From assembly GCA_963737405.1 (NCBI GenBank), contig CAVTSL010000008.1, forward strand, positions 1-64,000: a DNA stretch of 64,000 nucleotides. Reading direction: 5' to 3'. Both the position numbers and the translations under genes were made by a program. The notes under the pieces were generated by a model. That model did not search any database. It was not told the DNA's origin and saw only the letters and a program-made list of their open reading frames with translations. This stretch comes from JACCTU01 sp963737405. GTDB taxonomy: Bacteria; Actinomycetota; Thermoleophilia; Gaiellales; Gaiellaceae. This document shows, piece after piece, positions 55,207 through 63,587 of the stretch (position 1 is the stretch's first letter; every line of letters starts with the position of its first letter).

Positions 55207-56387
55207 GCCAGCTCCCGCGCCAGTTGGTCTGCGGCGCGGTCGACGTCACCCGCACCGACCGTCAGCACGAGGTCGCCACGACGCGCGCGCTCCGCGAGAA
55301 ACCTCGCGCCGTCGTCCAGCGACGGTGTCCACGCGACCGTCATCCCGGGGCGACGCTCGGCGAGCGCGTCGACGACGAGCTTCCCGCTCACGCCGGCGAC
55401 CGGCTCCTCCCGCGCGGCGTAGACGTCGGTCACCGCGACGATGTCGGCGGCGGCGAGCGCCGCGGCGAGCTCGTGCGCAAGGTGCCGAGTGCGCGAGTAG
55501 AGGTGCGGCTGGAACAGCACGAGCACGCGCTCCGGCTCGAGCTCTCGCGCAGCCGCGAGTGCCGCCGCGATCTTCGCCGGGTTGTGCGCGTAGTCGTCGT
55601 AGACGCGGACGCCGCCGCCGCCGCGGAGCTCGAAGCGCCGGCCGGCGCCCCGGAACTCGCCCAGCGCCTGCTCGGCAGCGGCGCGTTCGACGCCGGCGAG
55701 CTCGAGCGCCGCGAGTGCGCTCGCGGCGTTCCGCCGGTTGTGCTCGCCGGGGACGGCGAGCTCGAACGCGACCGGCTCGAGCTCGTCGCCACGCACGACG
55801 TGCGGCACGTGTGCCAGCCACTCGTCGAAGAGCGCCTCCACCTCTGCGAGCGAAGCGAACTCGGTGTGATGGTCGAGGTCGACGTTCGTGACGACCGCGA
55901 TCTCCGGCCGCAGGGCAGAGATCGTCCGGTCCGACTCGTCACCCTCGACCACGAGCCATCCGCTGCCCGCGCGTGCGTTCGCGCCGAGCTGCGGAACTTC
56001 GCCGCCCACGAGGAACGACGGATCGAGGCCGAGCCGGTCGAGCACGAACGCGATCATCGCCGTCGTCGTCGTCTTGCCGTGCGCGCCGGCGACGACGATC
56101 GACCGCTGCAGCGACACGAGCTCTGCGAGCAGCTCCGCGCGCGTGCGTCCGGCGACTCGTCCCGAGAACGCCGACGACACGACCGCCTCCCACCCGTCCC
56201 GCGCGAGCGCCTCGGGCGACAGCTCGACCTCGATCCCCGCCGCGCGAACGGCGTCGAGGTACGGCGTCTCGACGCGATCCCAGCCCGCGACCTCTGCGCC
56301 CCACGCGTGCGCGAGCAGCGCGTAGCCGGACAGACCCGCGCCCCCGATCCCGACGAACCAGAGCCGCCTACCGGCGAGCGGACGCAA
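55203..56387 (-). CDS. murC: UDP-N-acetylmuramate-L-alanine ligase
   Basis: This 394-residue Mur ligase adds L-Ala to UDP-MurNAc. N-domain: LWFVGIGGAGLSGYALLA. ATP loop: IVVAGAHGKTTTTAMIAF. Central: LVVEGDESD and NVDLDHHTEF. C-domain: GVRVYDDYAHNPAKIAAALA, VLVLFQPHLYSRT. It is shorter than the usual 450 or more residues. The TTG start overlaps the end of murG by 20 bases; no better start lies before the G-x-G-G-x-G motif. Confidence 0.94.
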   Translation of the reverse strand: MRPLAGRRLWFVGIGGAGLSGYALLAHAWGAEVAGWDRVETPYLDAVRAAGIEVELSPEALARDGWEAVVSSAFSGRVAGRTRAELLAELVSLQRSIVVAGAHGKTTTTAMIAFVLDRLGLDPSFLVGGEVPQLGANARAGSGWLVVEGDESDRTISALRPEIAVVTNVDLDHHTEFASLAEVEALFDEWLAHVPHVVRGDELEPVAFELAVPGEHNRRNAASALAALELAGVERAAAEQALGEFRGAGRRFELRGGGGVRVYDDYAHNPAKIAAALAAARELEPERVLVLFQPHLYSRTRHLAHELAAALAAADIVAVTDVYAAREEPVAGVSGKLVVDALAERRPGMTVAWTPSLDDGARFLAERARRGDLVLTVGAGDVDRAADQLARELA

Positions 56388-57444
56388 GCTCGACCAGCTC
56401 CCCGGCGATCTCGTCGGCGGCGTGCGGCTTCGCGGCGCCGAGCATCGCTTCGCGCATCGCCTCCAGCTTCGCGTCGTCGTCGATCAGCGCGCGCACGACG
56501 CTGCCTGCGCGCGCGAGCTCCTCGTCGGGAAGGACGACCGCGCCGGCCGCGTGCTCGAAGTAGCTCGCGTTCTTCGCCTGGTGGTCGGCGGTCGCGTGCG
56601 GGTACGGGACGAGGACGGCAGGCAGGCCGGCCGCCGCGATCTCCCACACCGTCCCGCCGGCGCGGGCGAGCGCAAGGTCGCTCGCCGAGAGCGCGGCGCC
56701 GAAGCGCTCGGTGGCCGCGAGTACGACGTAGTCCTCGCGTGTCACCCGCGAGCGGACGAAGTCGTAGTCGCGCTCCCCGGTCAGATGGAGCACCGCCGGC
56801 CCCTCGTCGGCGAACGCGTCGACTGCCGCCTCGTTGAGCGAGCGCGCGCCCGCGAGCGCGCCGGCGACGAGCAGCACGCGCCCCTCCGCCGGCAGTCCGA
56901 GCTCCTGCCGCGCCTCCGCGCGAGGCACCGGAAGCGAGCGCGACGGGATCGGCCGGCCGACGACGCGGTACTTGGAGTCCGCCCGCCCTTCGACCGGGTA
57001 CGCGAGGAAGACGCGATCGGCGAACGGCACCGCGAGGCGGTTCGCGAGGCCGAGGTGCGCGTCGGCCTCCGTCACGGCGGCGGGAATCCGCTCCGTCCAC
57101 GCGGCGAGCACCATCGGCCCCGCGACGTACCCGCCGCCACCGAGAACCACGTCCGGCCGCCGGCGCCTGAGGATCGACCGGCAGGCGAGCGGCGCGCGGA
57201 GCGCGGTCACGGAAGCGCGCGCGAGCGCGAGCCCAGGCTTCCGCGGAAAGCCGGAGACCGCGAAGCCGTCGAAGGGGTAGCCGGCCTCAGGAACGAGCCG
57301 CGCCTCGACGCGCGCCGGCGACCCGGCGAACGTCACCTGCACTCCTCGCGCCACGAGCGCGTCCGCCACCGCGAGCGCGGGCAGCACGTGGCCGGCCGTC
57401 CCCCCGGCCGCGATCAGACACTTGAGCGATCGCGCTCCCTCCAC
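56368..57444 (-). CDS. murG: UDP-GlcNAc transferase to lipid I
   Basis: This 358-residue GT-B enzyme makes lipid II at the inner face of the membrane. The first G-loop is IAAGGTAGHVLPALAVADAL. Also seen are GGGGYVAGPMVLAAW, RAGGTVWEIAAAGLPAVLVP and YPHATADHQAKNA. The usual H-E-x-N-x-x-x-G segment reads TEADAHLGLANR, a departure in an acceptor-side loop. The GTG start lies 158 bases inside the annotated end of ftsW. Confidence 0.93.
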   Translation of the reverse strand: MEGARSLKCLIAAGGTAGHVLPALAVADALVARGVQVTFAGSPARVEARLVPEAGYPFDGFAVSGFPRKPGLALARASVTALRAPLACRSILRRRRPDVVLGGGGYVAGPMVLAAWTERIPAAVTEADAHLGLANRLAVPFADRVFLAYPVEGRADSKYRVVGRPIPSRSLPVPRAEARQELGLPAEGRVLLVAGALAGARSLNEAAVDAFADEGPAVLHLTGERDYDFVRSRVTREDYVVLAATERFGAALSASDLALARAGGTVWEIAAAGLPAVLVPYPHATADHQAKNASYFEHAAGAVVLPDEELARAGSVVRALIDDDAKLEAMREAMLGAAKPHAADEIAGELVELASARR

Positions 57445-58519
57445 CGGACGCGATGTTAAGGAGGATCCCGACGCCGGTGAGCGCCACCACGAGGCTCGAG
57501 CCGCCGGCGGAGACGAACGGGAGCGGGATCCCGGTCAGCGGAGCGAGGCCGAGCACGGCCGCGAGGTTGACGACGGCCTGGCCGCAGATGAGGGCGGTGA
57601 GCGCTGCGGCGAGGCGCTTGCCGAACGGGTCCTTGCAGCGAAGCGCAACGTGCAGCCCCGCGTAGGCGAACGCGCCGTACGCCGCGATGACGAGCGTCGA
57701 TCCGATCAGCCCGAGCTCCTCGCCGACGATCGCGAAGATCATGTCCGTGTGCGCCTCGGGGAGGTAGAAGATCTTCTGGACGCCCTGACCGAGGCCCTTC
57801 CCGAACAGGCCGCCCGAGCCGAGCCCGATCAGCGCCTGCACGGACTGGAACCCGGCGCCCTGGGCGTCGTCCCACGGGTTCAGGAAGCTGAGCACCCGCG
57901 CGCGGCGGTAGGGCTCGATCCAGATCGCGAGCAGTCCGACCGCCGCGGCGATCGTCGTCGCGCCGACGAGCAGCCGCACGGGCGTGCCGACGACGAGCAG
58001 GAGCCCGCCGAACATGACGACGATCGTGATCGCCGTCCCGAGGTCGGGCTGCAGCAGGATGGCCCCGCAGAAGAGACAGGCCACGAGCCCGAGCGGCTTC
58101 GCGAGCTCGCCCAGTGTCTGCGGCGCGCGGCGGCGCGCGAGATAGGCCGCCGCCCAGATCGCGAGCGCGAGCTTCGCGAGCTCCGACGGCTGGAACACCG
58201 CCGGGCCGACCATCAGCCAGCGGCGTGCGCCGTTGATCGGCTCCCCGAGCACGAGCACGGCCACGCAGAGCGCGAGCGACGCGACCAGCAGCGGCGGTGC
58301 GAGCCTGCGCCACACGTGGTAGTCGGTCCGCGAGGCGAGGACGAGCAGCGAGAGGCCGATCAGGGCGTAGATGCCCTGGCGCGCGAGGTAGCGCGTCGGG
58401 TCGCCGCCGCCGAGCGCGGCGGGCGCCGAGGTCGCGCTGTAGACCATCACGAGGCCGAACGCGACCAGCGCAAGCGTCACGAGCAGCAGCACGTGCCATT
58501 CCAGATGCGCCTTCTTCAT
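57287..58519 (-). CDS. ftsW: Cell division protein FtsW (SEDS glycosyltransferase)
   Basis: This is a 410-residue SEDS polymerase that joins lipid II with its partner PBP. About ten helices are seen, with GLVMVYSATSAPAALGGGDP, EPINGARRWLMVGPAVFQPS, ILLQPDLGTAITI, HTDMIFAIVGEELGLIGS and PLPFVSAGGSSLV. After GILLNIASGG the frame runs on for about 60 Arg/Gly-rich residues inside murG. Either the tail is real or a one-base error hides an earlier stop near 57440. The start ATG is 36 bases after the murD stop. Confidence 0.93.
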   Translation of the reverse strand: MKKAHLEWHVLLLVTLALVAFGLVMVYSATSAPAALGGGDPTRYLARQGIYALIGLSLLVLASRTDYHVWRRLAPPLLVASLALCVAVLVLGEPINGARRWLMVGPAVFQPSELAKLALAIWAAAYLARRRAPQTLGELAKPLGLVACLFCGAILLQPDLGTAITIVVMFGGLLLVVGTPVRLLVGATTIAAAVGLLAIWIEPYRRARVLSFLNPWDDAQGAGFQSVQALIGLGSGGLFGKGLGQGVQKIFYLPEAHTDMIFAIVGEELGLIGSTLVIAAYGAFAYAGLHVALRCKDPFGKRLAAALTALICGQAVVNLAAVLGLAPLTGIPLPFVSAGGSSLVVALTGVGILLNIASGGGSAIAQVSDRGRGDGRPRAARARGGGRARGARSAGDVRRVAGARRGAARS

Positions 58520-58555
58520 CTCCCCCGCGGTGGTTCGACGCGGAGGCGGTCTCTC

Positions 58556-59737
58556 CTAGAGGAGCCGGACGAGCCGGCGGAACTCGTCGCCCCGCTCCTC
58601 GAAGTCCCGGAACTGGTCGTAGCTGGCGCAGGCGGGCGAAAGGAGGACGACGTCGCCGGGAACGGCCGCTGCCGCCGCGGCCCGCACGGCGGCCTCGAGC
58701 CCTCCGTCGACCTCGTGCGGCACGTCACTCAGTGCGTCCGCGAGCTCCGAGGCCGCCTCGCCGACGAGGAACGCGCGTTTGACCCTGTCCCGGGCGGCGG
58801 CCGCAAGCGGTTCGAACGATTCGCCCTTCGCGCGCCCGCCGAGGATCAGCAGGAGCGGCGCGTCGTAGGCCGCGATCGCCCGAAGAGCCGCCGCGACGTT
58901 CGTCGCCTTCGAGTCGTTGACGAAGAGCACGCCGTCGCGCTCGAGAACGGGCTCCAGCCGGTGGGGCACCCCGGCGAACTCGCGAAGCGCGCGCGCGATC
59001 TCGTCGTCGGTCGCGCCGGCCGCGCGCGCCGCGACGGTCGCCGCGGCCGCGTTCTCGCGGTTGTGAGCGCCGGGGATCTTCGGCTCCGCAGGCAGCGGGT
59101 CCTCTGCGTCGAACTCGGCACGCCGTCCGCCGCCCGGCACCGCGCCGAACCCGCGGGGCACGACGGCGACGTCGCCGAGCTCCTGGTTCTCGAAGACGCG
59201 CAGCTTCGCGGCCGCGTACACGTCGAACGTCCCGTGCCGGTCGAGGTGGTCCGGCTCGAGGTTGAGGAGGACCGCGACCCGCGGCCGGAACGTGTCGACG
59301 TCTTCGAGCTGGAAGCTCGACGCCTCGACGACGATCCACTCTCCGGCCTCGATCTCGCCGTCGAGCTCGCAGAGCGCGCGCCCGACGTTGCCGGCGACCG
59401 GCGCCGAGAGCATCACACCGAGCAGCTCGCTCGTCGTCGTCTTGCCGTTCGTTCCCGTGACCACCGCGAGCGGATTGTCGAGCAGCCGGTAGCCGAGCTC
59501 GAGCTCGCTCCAGACGGGGATCCGCCGCTGCCGCGCCTCCGCCACGAGCGTCGCCTCGCCGGGCACGCCGGGGCTCTTCACGAGCAGCCCGGCACCGTCG
59601 AGGAGCGCCACGTCGTCGTCGTTGCCGAGCTCGCGGTCCGCCCGCCGCACCTGCGTCCCCCGCCGCTCGAGGGCCGCCGCCGCGGCACGTCCGGAGCGCG
59701 CGAGCCCGAGCACGACCGCGCTCGGGGGCAGGCTCAT
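58556..59737 (-). CDS. murD: UDP-N-acetylmuramoylalanine-D-glutamate ligase
   Basis: This 393-residue ligase adds D-Glu. N-domain: AVVLGLARSGRAAAAALERR. ATP loop: LAVVTGTNGKTTTSELLGVM. Then VVEASSFQLEDVDTFRP, NLEPDHLDRHGTFD, IPGAHNRENAAAA, FVNDSKATNVAAALRAI and a final SPACASYDQFRDFEERGDEF. All Mur ligase signatures are kept. The ATG overlaps the mraY stop (ATGA). Confidence 0.95.
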   Translation of the reverse strand: MSLPPSAVVLGLARSGRAAAAALERRGTQVRRADRELGNDDDVALLDGAGLLVKSPGVPGEATLVAEARQRRIPVWSELELGYRLLDNPLAVVTGTNGKTTTSELLGVMLSAPVAGNVGRALCELDGEIEAGEWIVVEASSFQLEDVDTFRPRVAVLLNLEPDHLDRHGTFDVYAAAKLRVFENQELGDVAVVPRGFGAVPGGGRRAEFDAEDPLPAEPKIPGAHNRENAAAATVAARAAGATDDEIARALREFAGVPHRLEPVLERDGVLFVNDSKATNVAAALRAIAAYDAPLLLILGGRAKGESFEPLAAAARDRVKRAFLVGEAASELADALSDVPHEVDGGLEAAVRAAAAAAVPGDVVLLSPACASYDQFRDFEERGDEFRRLVRLL

Positions 59738-60753
59738 CGCAGGTCCGGCCGGAAGTCGAAGAAGAAGCGGTAGTAGAGCGCGAACGCTGCGGCGCAGAGG
59801 ATCCCGGTCAGGATCCAGAAGCGCACCATGATCTTCGTCTCCGACCACGCCTTCATCTCGAAGTGGTGGTGGATCGGCGCCATGAGGAAGACGCGGCGCC
59901 CCAGGTACTTGAACGTGAAGACCTGGATCATCACCGACAGCGCCTCGATCACGAAGATCCCGCCGATCAGGAGCAGGAGCAGCTCGACGTTCATCAGGAG
60001 CGCGAACGCGCCGATCGCGCCGCCGAGCGCGAACGACCCCGTGTCGCCCATGATCACCTCGGCGGGGAAGGCGTTGTACCAGAGGAATCCGATCGCACCC
60101 CCGATCAGCGCCGCGCCGAGTGTCGCCATGTCGACCGCGGCGATGCTCTCGACGCCGCGCTGCCCGCCGCGGACGAACGTGAGCACGTTCATCGCCGTCA
60201 GCGTGAAGAGCGCGATCGTGCAGACGCCCGCCGCCAGCCCGTCGATTCCGTCGGTGAGGTTGGCGCCGTTCGCGGATCCGGCGATCACGAAGAACGCGAG
60301 CGCATACCACGCCCACGAGAGCGGCAGGTTCACGTCGATGATCGGCACGTAGACGTCGGTCGTCAGCTCGCCGCCGCTCGCGAGATAGCCGACGACCCCG
60401 GCGATCGCGATCAGCAGGAGCAGTTTCCAGCGCCCTGCGAGACCGAGCGAGCGCTTGTGCGTGAGCTTGATGAAGTCGTCGAGGAAGCCGACGCCGGCGC
60501 ACGCGACCGTGGCGAAGAACACCGTGAGCCCTGCTGTCGAGTAGCGGCTGAGCGCGAGGAAGGCGACCGCGGCGGAGCCGACGATCAGCACACCGCCCAT
60601 CGTGGGCGTCCCCTGCTTCACGACGTGACCTTGCGGCCCGTCCTCGCGGATGAACTGTCCGAGCTCCTTGCGGCGCAGGAAGGCGATGAACCTCGGGCCG
60701 AGCAGGATCGAGAGGAGCATCGCCACGATCGCGGCGATGATGACTTGACTCAA
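59734..60753 (-). CDS. mraY: Phospho-MurNAc-pentapeptide transferase
   Basis: This 339-residue enzyme with ten helices makes lipid I from UDP-MurNAc-pentapeptide and undecaprenyl phosphate. Seen: KQGTPTMGGVLIV, GFLDDFIKLTHKRSLGL (Asp-Asp), NLTDGIDGLAAG, FLWYNAFPAEVIMGDTGSFA and FLMAPIHHHFEMKAWSETKI (the His cluster). The TTG start at 60753 overlaps the murF stop (TTGA). Confidence 0.95.
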   Translation of the reverse strand: MSQVIIAAIVAMLLSILLGPRFIAFLRRKELGQFIREDGPQGHVVKQGTPTMGGVLIVGSAAVAFLALSRYSTAGLTVFFATVACAGVGFLDDFIKLTHKRSLGLAGRWKLLLLIAIAGVVGYLASGGELTTDVYVPIIDVNLPLSWAWYALAFFVIAGSANGANLTDGIDGLAAGVCTIALFTLTAMNVLTFVRGGQRGVESIAAVDMATLGAALIGGAIGFLWYNAFPAEVIMGDTGSFALGGAIGAFALLMNVELLLLLIGGIFVIEALSVMIQVFTFKYLGRRVFLMAPIHHHFEMKAWSETKIMVRFWILTGILCAAAFALYYRFFFDFRPDLR

Positions 60754-62054
60754 GCCGGCGCCCCCGCGATCGCTTCCGCCACCCGCTCGAGACCCATCGC
60801 GCGCGACGCCTTCACGAGCACGCAGTCGCCCGGCTGCAGCACTGCTTCGAGCATCGCGGCCGCCCGCTCGGCGTCGGGCGCCGTCTGCACGGCCGGGATC
60901 TCGGTCTGCCCGTCGACGTAGTGCCGCGCGAGCGGACCGACGGCGACGAGCACGTCGACGCCGACCTCCGATGCGTACCGCCCGATCTCGTCGTGATACC
61001 GCGGCGCGTCTGCGCCGAGCTCTGCCATGTCGCCGAGGACCGCGACTCGACGGCGCGTGCCCGCTCGGGCGACGAGGTGGTCGAGCGCGGCGCGCATCGA
61101 GACGGGGTTCGCGTTGTACGCGTCGTTGATGAGCAGGCCGCCGCCGTCGAGCGGGAGCTCGTCGCCGCGCCAACGCGAGAACGCGATCGCGTCGGCGCCC
61201 TCCTGCGCGCGCGCGAGCGGAAGCCCGAGCGCGTCGTACGCGTGAAGCGCGGCGAGGGCGTTCACGAGCTGGTGGCGCGCGACGACGTTCAGCGTCAGGG
61301 CGACCTCGCGATCGCCGACCGTGAAGACGGCATGTGTCCGGTCGCCGTCCACCTCGGCGCTCAGCACGTCGTCGGGAGAGAAGCGGCGGACCTCGACGTC
61401 CGTTCGCTCGAGGTACGGCTCGAGCGCCGGTGCGTCGGCCGGGACGACCGCGACGCCGTCGTCCGGGAGCGCAGCGATCAGCTCGGCCTTCGCGCGCGCC
61501 ACACCGTCGACGTCTCCGACGAGCTCGAGGTGAACGGGGCCGACGGCCGTCACGACGCCGACATGCGGTCGGGCCGTGTCGGCGAGGTCGGCGATCTGGC
61601 CGAACCCCCGCATCGCGAGCTCGAGCACGCACACCTCGGTGTCGGGCTCGAGGCGGCAGAGCGTCAGCGGGACGCCGAGCTCGTTGTTGAAGCTCGCCTC
61701 GGCCGCGACCGTGCGCGCGACCGGAGCGCAGAGCGCGTGGAGGATGTCCTTCGTCGACGTCTTGCCCGTCGAGCCGGTGATCGCGACGACGCGCGCGTCG
61801 CTCCGAAGACGAACGGCCTGTCCGAGCCTCGCCATCGCCGCGAACGCGTCGGCGGGGACGAGCGTCGCGGCGGCACCGCGCTCGCGCGCGTCCGAGACGA
61901 ATGCGTCGCCGCCGCCGACGGCGACGAACAGGTCGCCGGGCTCGATCCGGCGCGAGTCGATCTTCACGCCGGTGATCCGGTCGGCGAAGCGCTCGAACGT
62001 CCCGCCGGCGGGCGCGACGAGCCGCTCGACCTCGTCCGCGGCGAGCGGGATCAC
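60750..62054 (-). CDS. murF: UDP-MurNAc-tripeptide D-Ala-D-Ala ligase
   Basis: This 434-residue ligase adds D-Ala-D-Ala. N-domain: DSRRIEPGDLFVAVGGGDAF. ATP loop: VVAITGSTGKTSTKDILHAL. Then EASFNNELGVPLTLC, ELAMRGFGQIADLAD, VGPVHLELVGDVDGVA, LINDAYNANPVSMRAALDHL and VAVLGDMAELGA. It starts at a GTG overlapping the murE stop (GTGA). No ddl gene is present in this window. Confidence 0.95.
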   Translation of the reverse strand: MIPLAADEVERLVAPAGGTFERFADRITGVKIDSRRIEPGDLFVAVGGGDAFVSDARERGAAATLVPADAFAAMARLGQAVRLRSDARVVAITGSTGKTSTKDILHALCAPVARTVAAEASFNNELGVPLTLCRLEPDTEVCVLELAMRGFGQIADLADTARPHVGVVTAVGPVHLELVGDVDGVARAKAELIAALPDDGVAVVPADAPALEPYLERTDVEVRRFSPDDVLSAEVDGDRTHAVFTVGDREVALTLNVVARHQLVNALAALHAYDALGLPLARAQEGADAIAFSRWRGDELPLDGGGLLINDAYNANPVSMRAALDHLVARAGTRRRVAVLGDMAELGADAPRYHDEIGRYASEVGVDVLVAVGPLARHYVDGQTEIPAVQTAPDAERAAAMLEAVLQPGDCVLVKASRAMGLERVAEAIAGAPA

Positions 62055-63475
62055 GCCTCCACCTGCAACCGCCGAAGCGCTTCGCGCGCGACTTCGCGGT
62101 CGTCGAACGGCAGCGTCCGGTCGGCGAACTCCTGGCCCTGCTCGTGCCCCTTGCCGGCGATCACGACGACGTCGCCCGGCCCTGCTTCCCCGAGCGCGCG
62201 CTCGATGGCACGCCGGCGATCGGGCTCGACCAGCACGTCCCCGGTCGCCCCACGGACGATCTGCTCGATGATCGCCTGCGGCTCCTCCGAGCGCGGATTG
62301 TCGGACGTCACGATCGCGAGATCGGCGAGCTCGCCCGCCACGGCGCCCATCTGCGGGCGCTTCTCGCGGTCGCGGTCGCCTCCTGCCCCGAAGACGCAGA
62401 GCACGCGCCCGCCGAGCTCGCGCGCCGTCCTGAGCACGTTCGCGAGCGCGTCGGGCGTATGTGCGTAGTCGACGAGCACTGTGAACGGCTGCCCTTCGTC
62501 GACCTCCTCGAACCGTCCCGGCACCGCGGTCACCGATTCGAGCCCGGCCGCAGCCGTCGAGCGGTCGATCCCGAGGAGCTGCGCCGCAGCGAGCGCCCCG
62601 AGCGCGTTCTCGACGTTGAACCGCCCGCGGAGCTTGAGCTCGATGCCCTCGAGCGCGTCCGGCCTGATGTCCGCGTCGTCCGCGAAGCCGAACGTCAGCG
62701 CGCTCGAAAGCTCCGCGGCGAGGCGACGGCCGTGCGCATCGTCGACGTTCACCGCAGCGGGAACGTCGGGCCCGAAGAGGCGGCGCTTCGCCTCGAAGTA
62801 GTTCTCCATCGTCCCGTGGAAGTCGAGGTGATCCTGCGTGAGGTTCGTGAACACGAGCGCCGCGAAGCGCACGCCGTCGAGGCGGTGCAGCTCGGAGCCG
62901 TGCGACGTCGCCTCCATCGCGCAGCTGAGGTTGCCCGCGTCGACCATCTCGCGGAACGTCCGCTGGAGGTCGATCGCCTCGGCCGTCGTGCGCACCGCGG
63001 GCCGGCGCTCGCCTCCGACGCGCGTCTCGACCGTTCCGAGCAGCCCGGGACGCCTGCCGGCGGCGGTGAGGATCGCGTGGAGCAAGTGAGCGGTCGTCGT
63101 CTTGCCGTTCGTTCCGGTGACGCCGACGACCTCGAGCTCGGACGTCGGGTCGCCGAAGAACTCGACGGCCGCCTTGGCCATCGCCCGCCGGGCGTCGCCG
63201 ACGACGAGCTGCGGCACGCCGACGTCCAGCGGCCGCTCGACGACGAGCGCGACGGCACCACGGCCGATCGCGTCGTCGGCGAAGTCGTGCCCGTCGAACC
63301 GTCCTCCCGGCACGCAGAAGAACAGTGCGCCCGGGCGCACCCTGCCCGCGTCGTAGGCGAGGTCGGACAGCTCGACCGGAGCGCGCCCGATCACGTCCTT
63401 CGGTGCGAGCGCCGCGATCACGCGCTCCAGCTGCATCTCGGAGCACGAGTCTAGCCCGAGGAGCTGTTGTTCCAC
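62051..63475 (-). CDS. murE: UDP-MurNAc-L-Ala-D-Glu-meso-diaminopimelate ligase
   Basis: This is a 474-residue ligase. N-domain: LAYDAGRVRPGALFFCVPGG. ATP loop: VVGVTGTNGKTTTAHLLHAI. Then AMEATSHGSELHRLDGVRFA, FTNLTQDHLDFHGTMENYF, LVDYAHTPDALANVL, FGAGGDRDREKRPQMG and the selectivity motif TSDNPRSEEP. DNPR is the mark of meso-DAP enzymes, so the cell wall peptide probably has meso-DAP. The start is a GTG at 63475; an ATG 13 codons in is an alternative. Confidence 0.95.
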   Translation of the reverse strand: MEQQLLGLDSCSEMQLERVIAALAPKDVIGRAPVELSDLAYDAGRVRPGALFFCVPGGRFDGHDFADDAIGRGAVALVVERPLDVGVPQLVVGDARRAMAKAAVEFFGDPTSELEVVGVTGTNGKTTTAHLLHAILTAAGRRPGLLGTVETRVGGERRPAVRTTAEAIDLQRTFREMVDAGNLSCAMEATSHGSELHRLDGVRFAALVFTNLTQDHLDFHGTMENYFEAKRRLFGPDVPAAVNVDDAHGRRLAAELSSALTFGFADDADIRPDALEGIELKLRGRFNVENALGALAAAQLLGIDRSTAAAGLESVTAVPGRFEEVDEGQPFTVLVDYAHTPDALANVLRTARELGGRVLCVFGAGGDRDREKRPQMGAVAGELADLAIVTSDNPRSEEPQAIIEQIVRGATGDVLVEPDRRRAIERALGEAGPGDVVVIAGKGHEQGQEFADRTLPFDDREVAREALRRLQVEA

Positions 63476-63548
63476 TCTTGTGACGGTTCGCGTCTGGATC
63501 GGTCACACCTTGGGCGTTAGGCTCGAAGCGGGGAGCGCGGGGTGGCCG

Positions 63549-63582
63549 ACAACCCCCACCCTGGGCGGGGGGTACGGGTTGT
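63549..63582 (-). promoter_or_regulatory. GC-rich hairpin between ftsI and murE
   Basis: ACAACCC and GGGTTGT (7 bp) enclose a second C-rich/G-rich pairing (CCCCxCC with GGxGGGG). It lies in the 112-base gap between the ftsI stop and murE. It could slow polymerase or protect the 5' end of the murE transcript. There is no T tract. Confidence 0.4.
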
Positions 63583-63587
63583 GTGGC

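Noticed and set aside
57422..59773. 783-residue plus-strand open frame over murD and ftsW
   Set aside because: It is a high-GC shadow of the minus-strand genes: Arg/Glu/Asp-rich, no ribosome site, no domain. The same holds for the 436-residue frame at 62144-63454 and many others.
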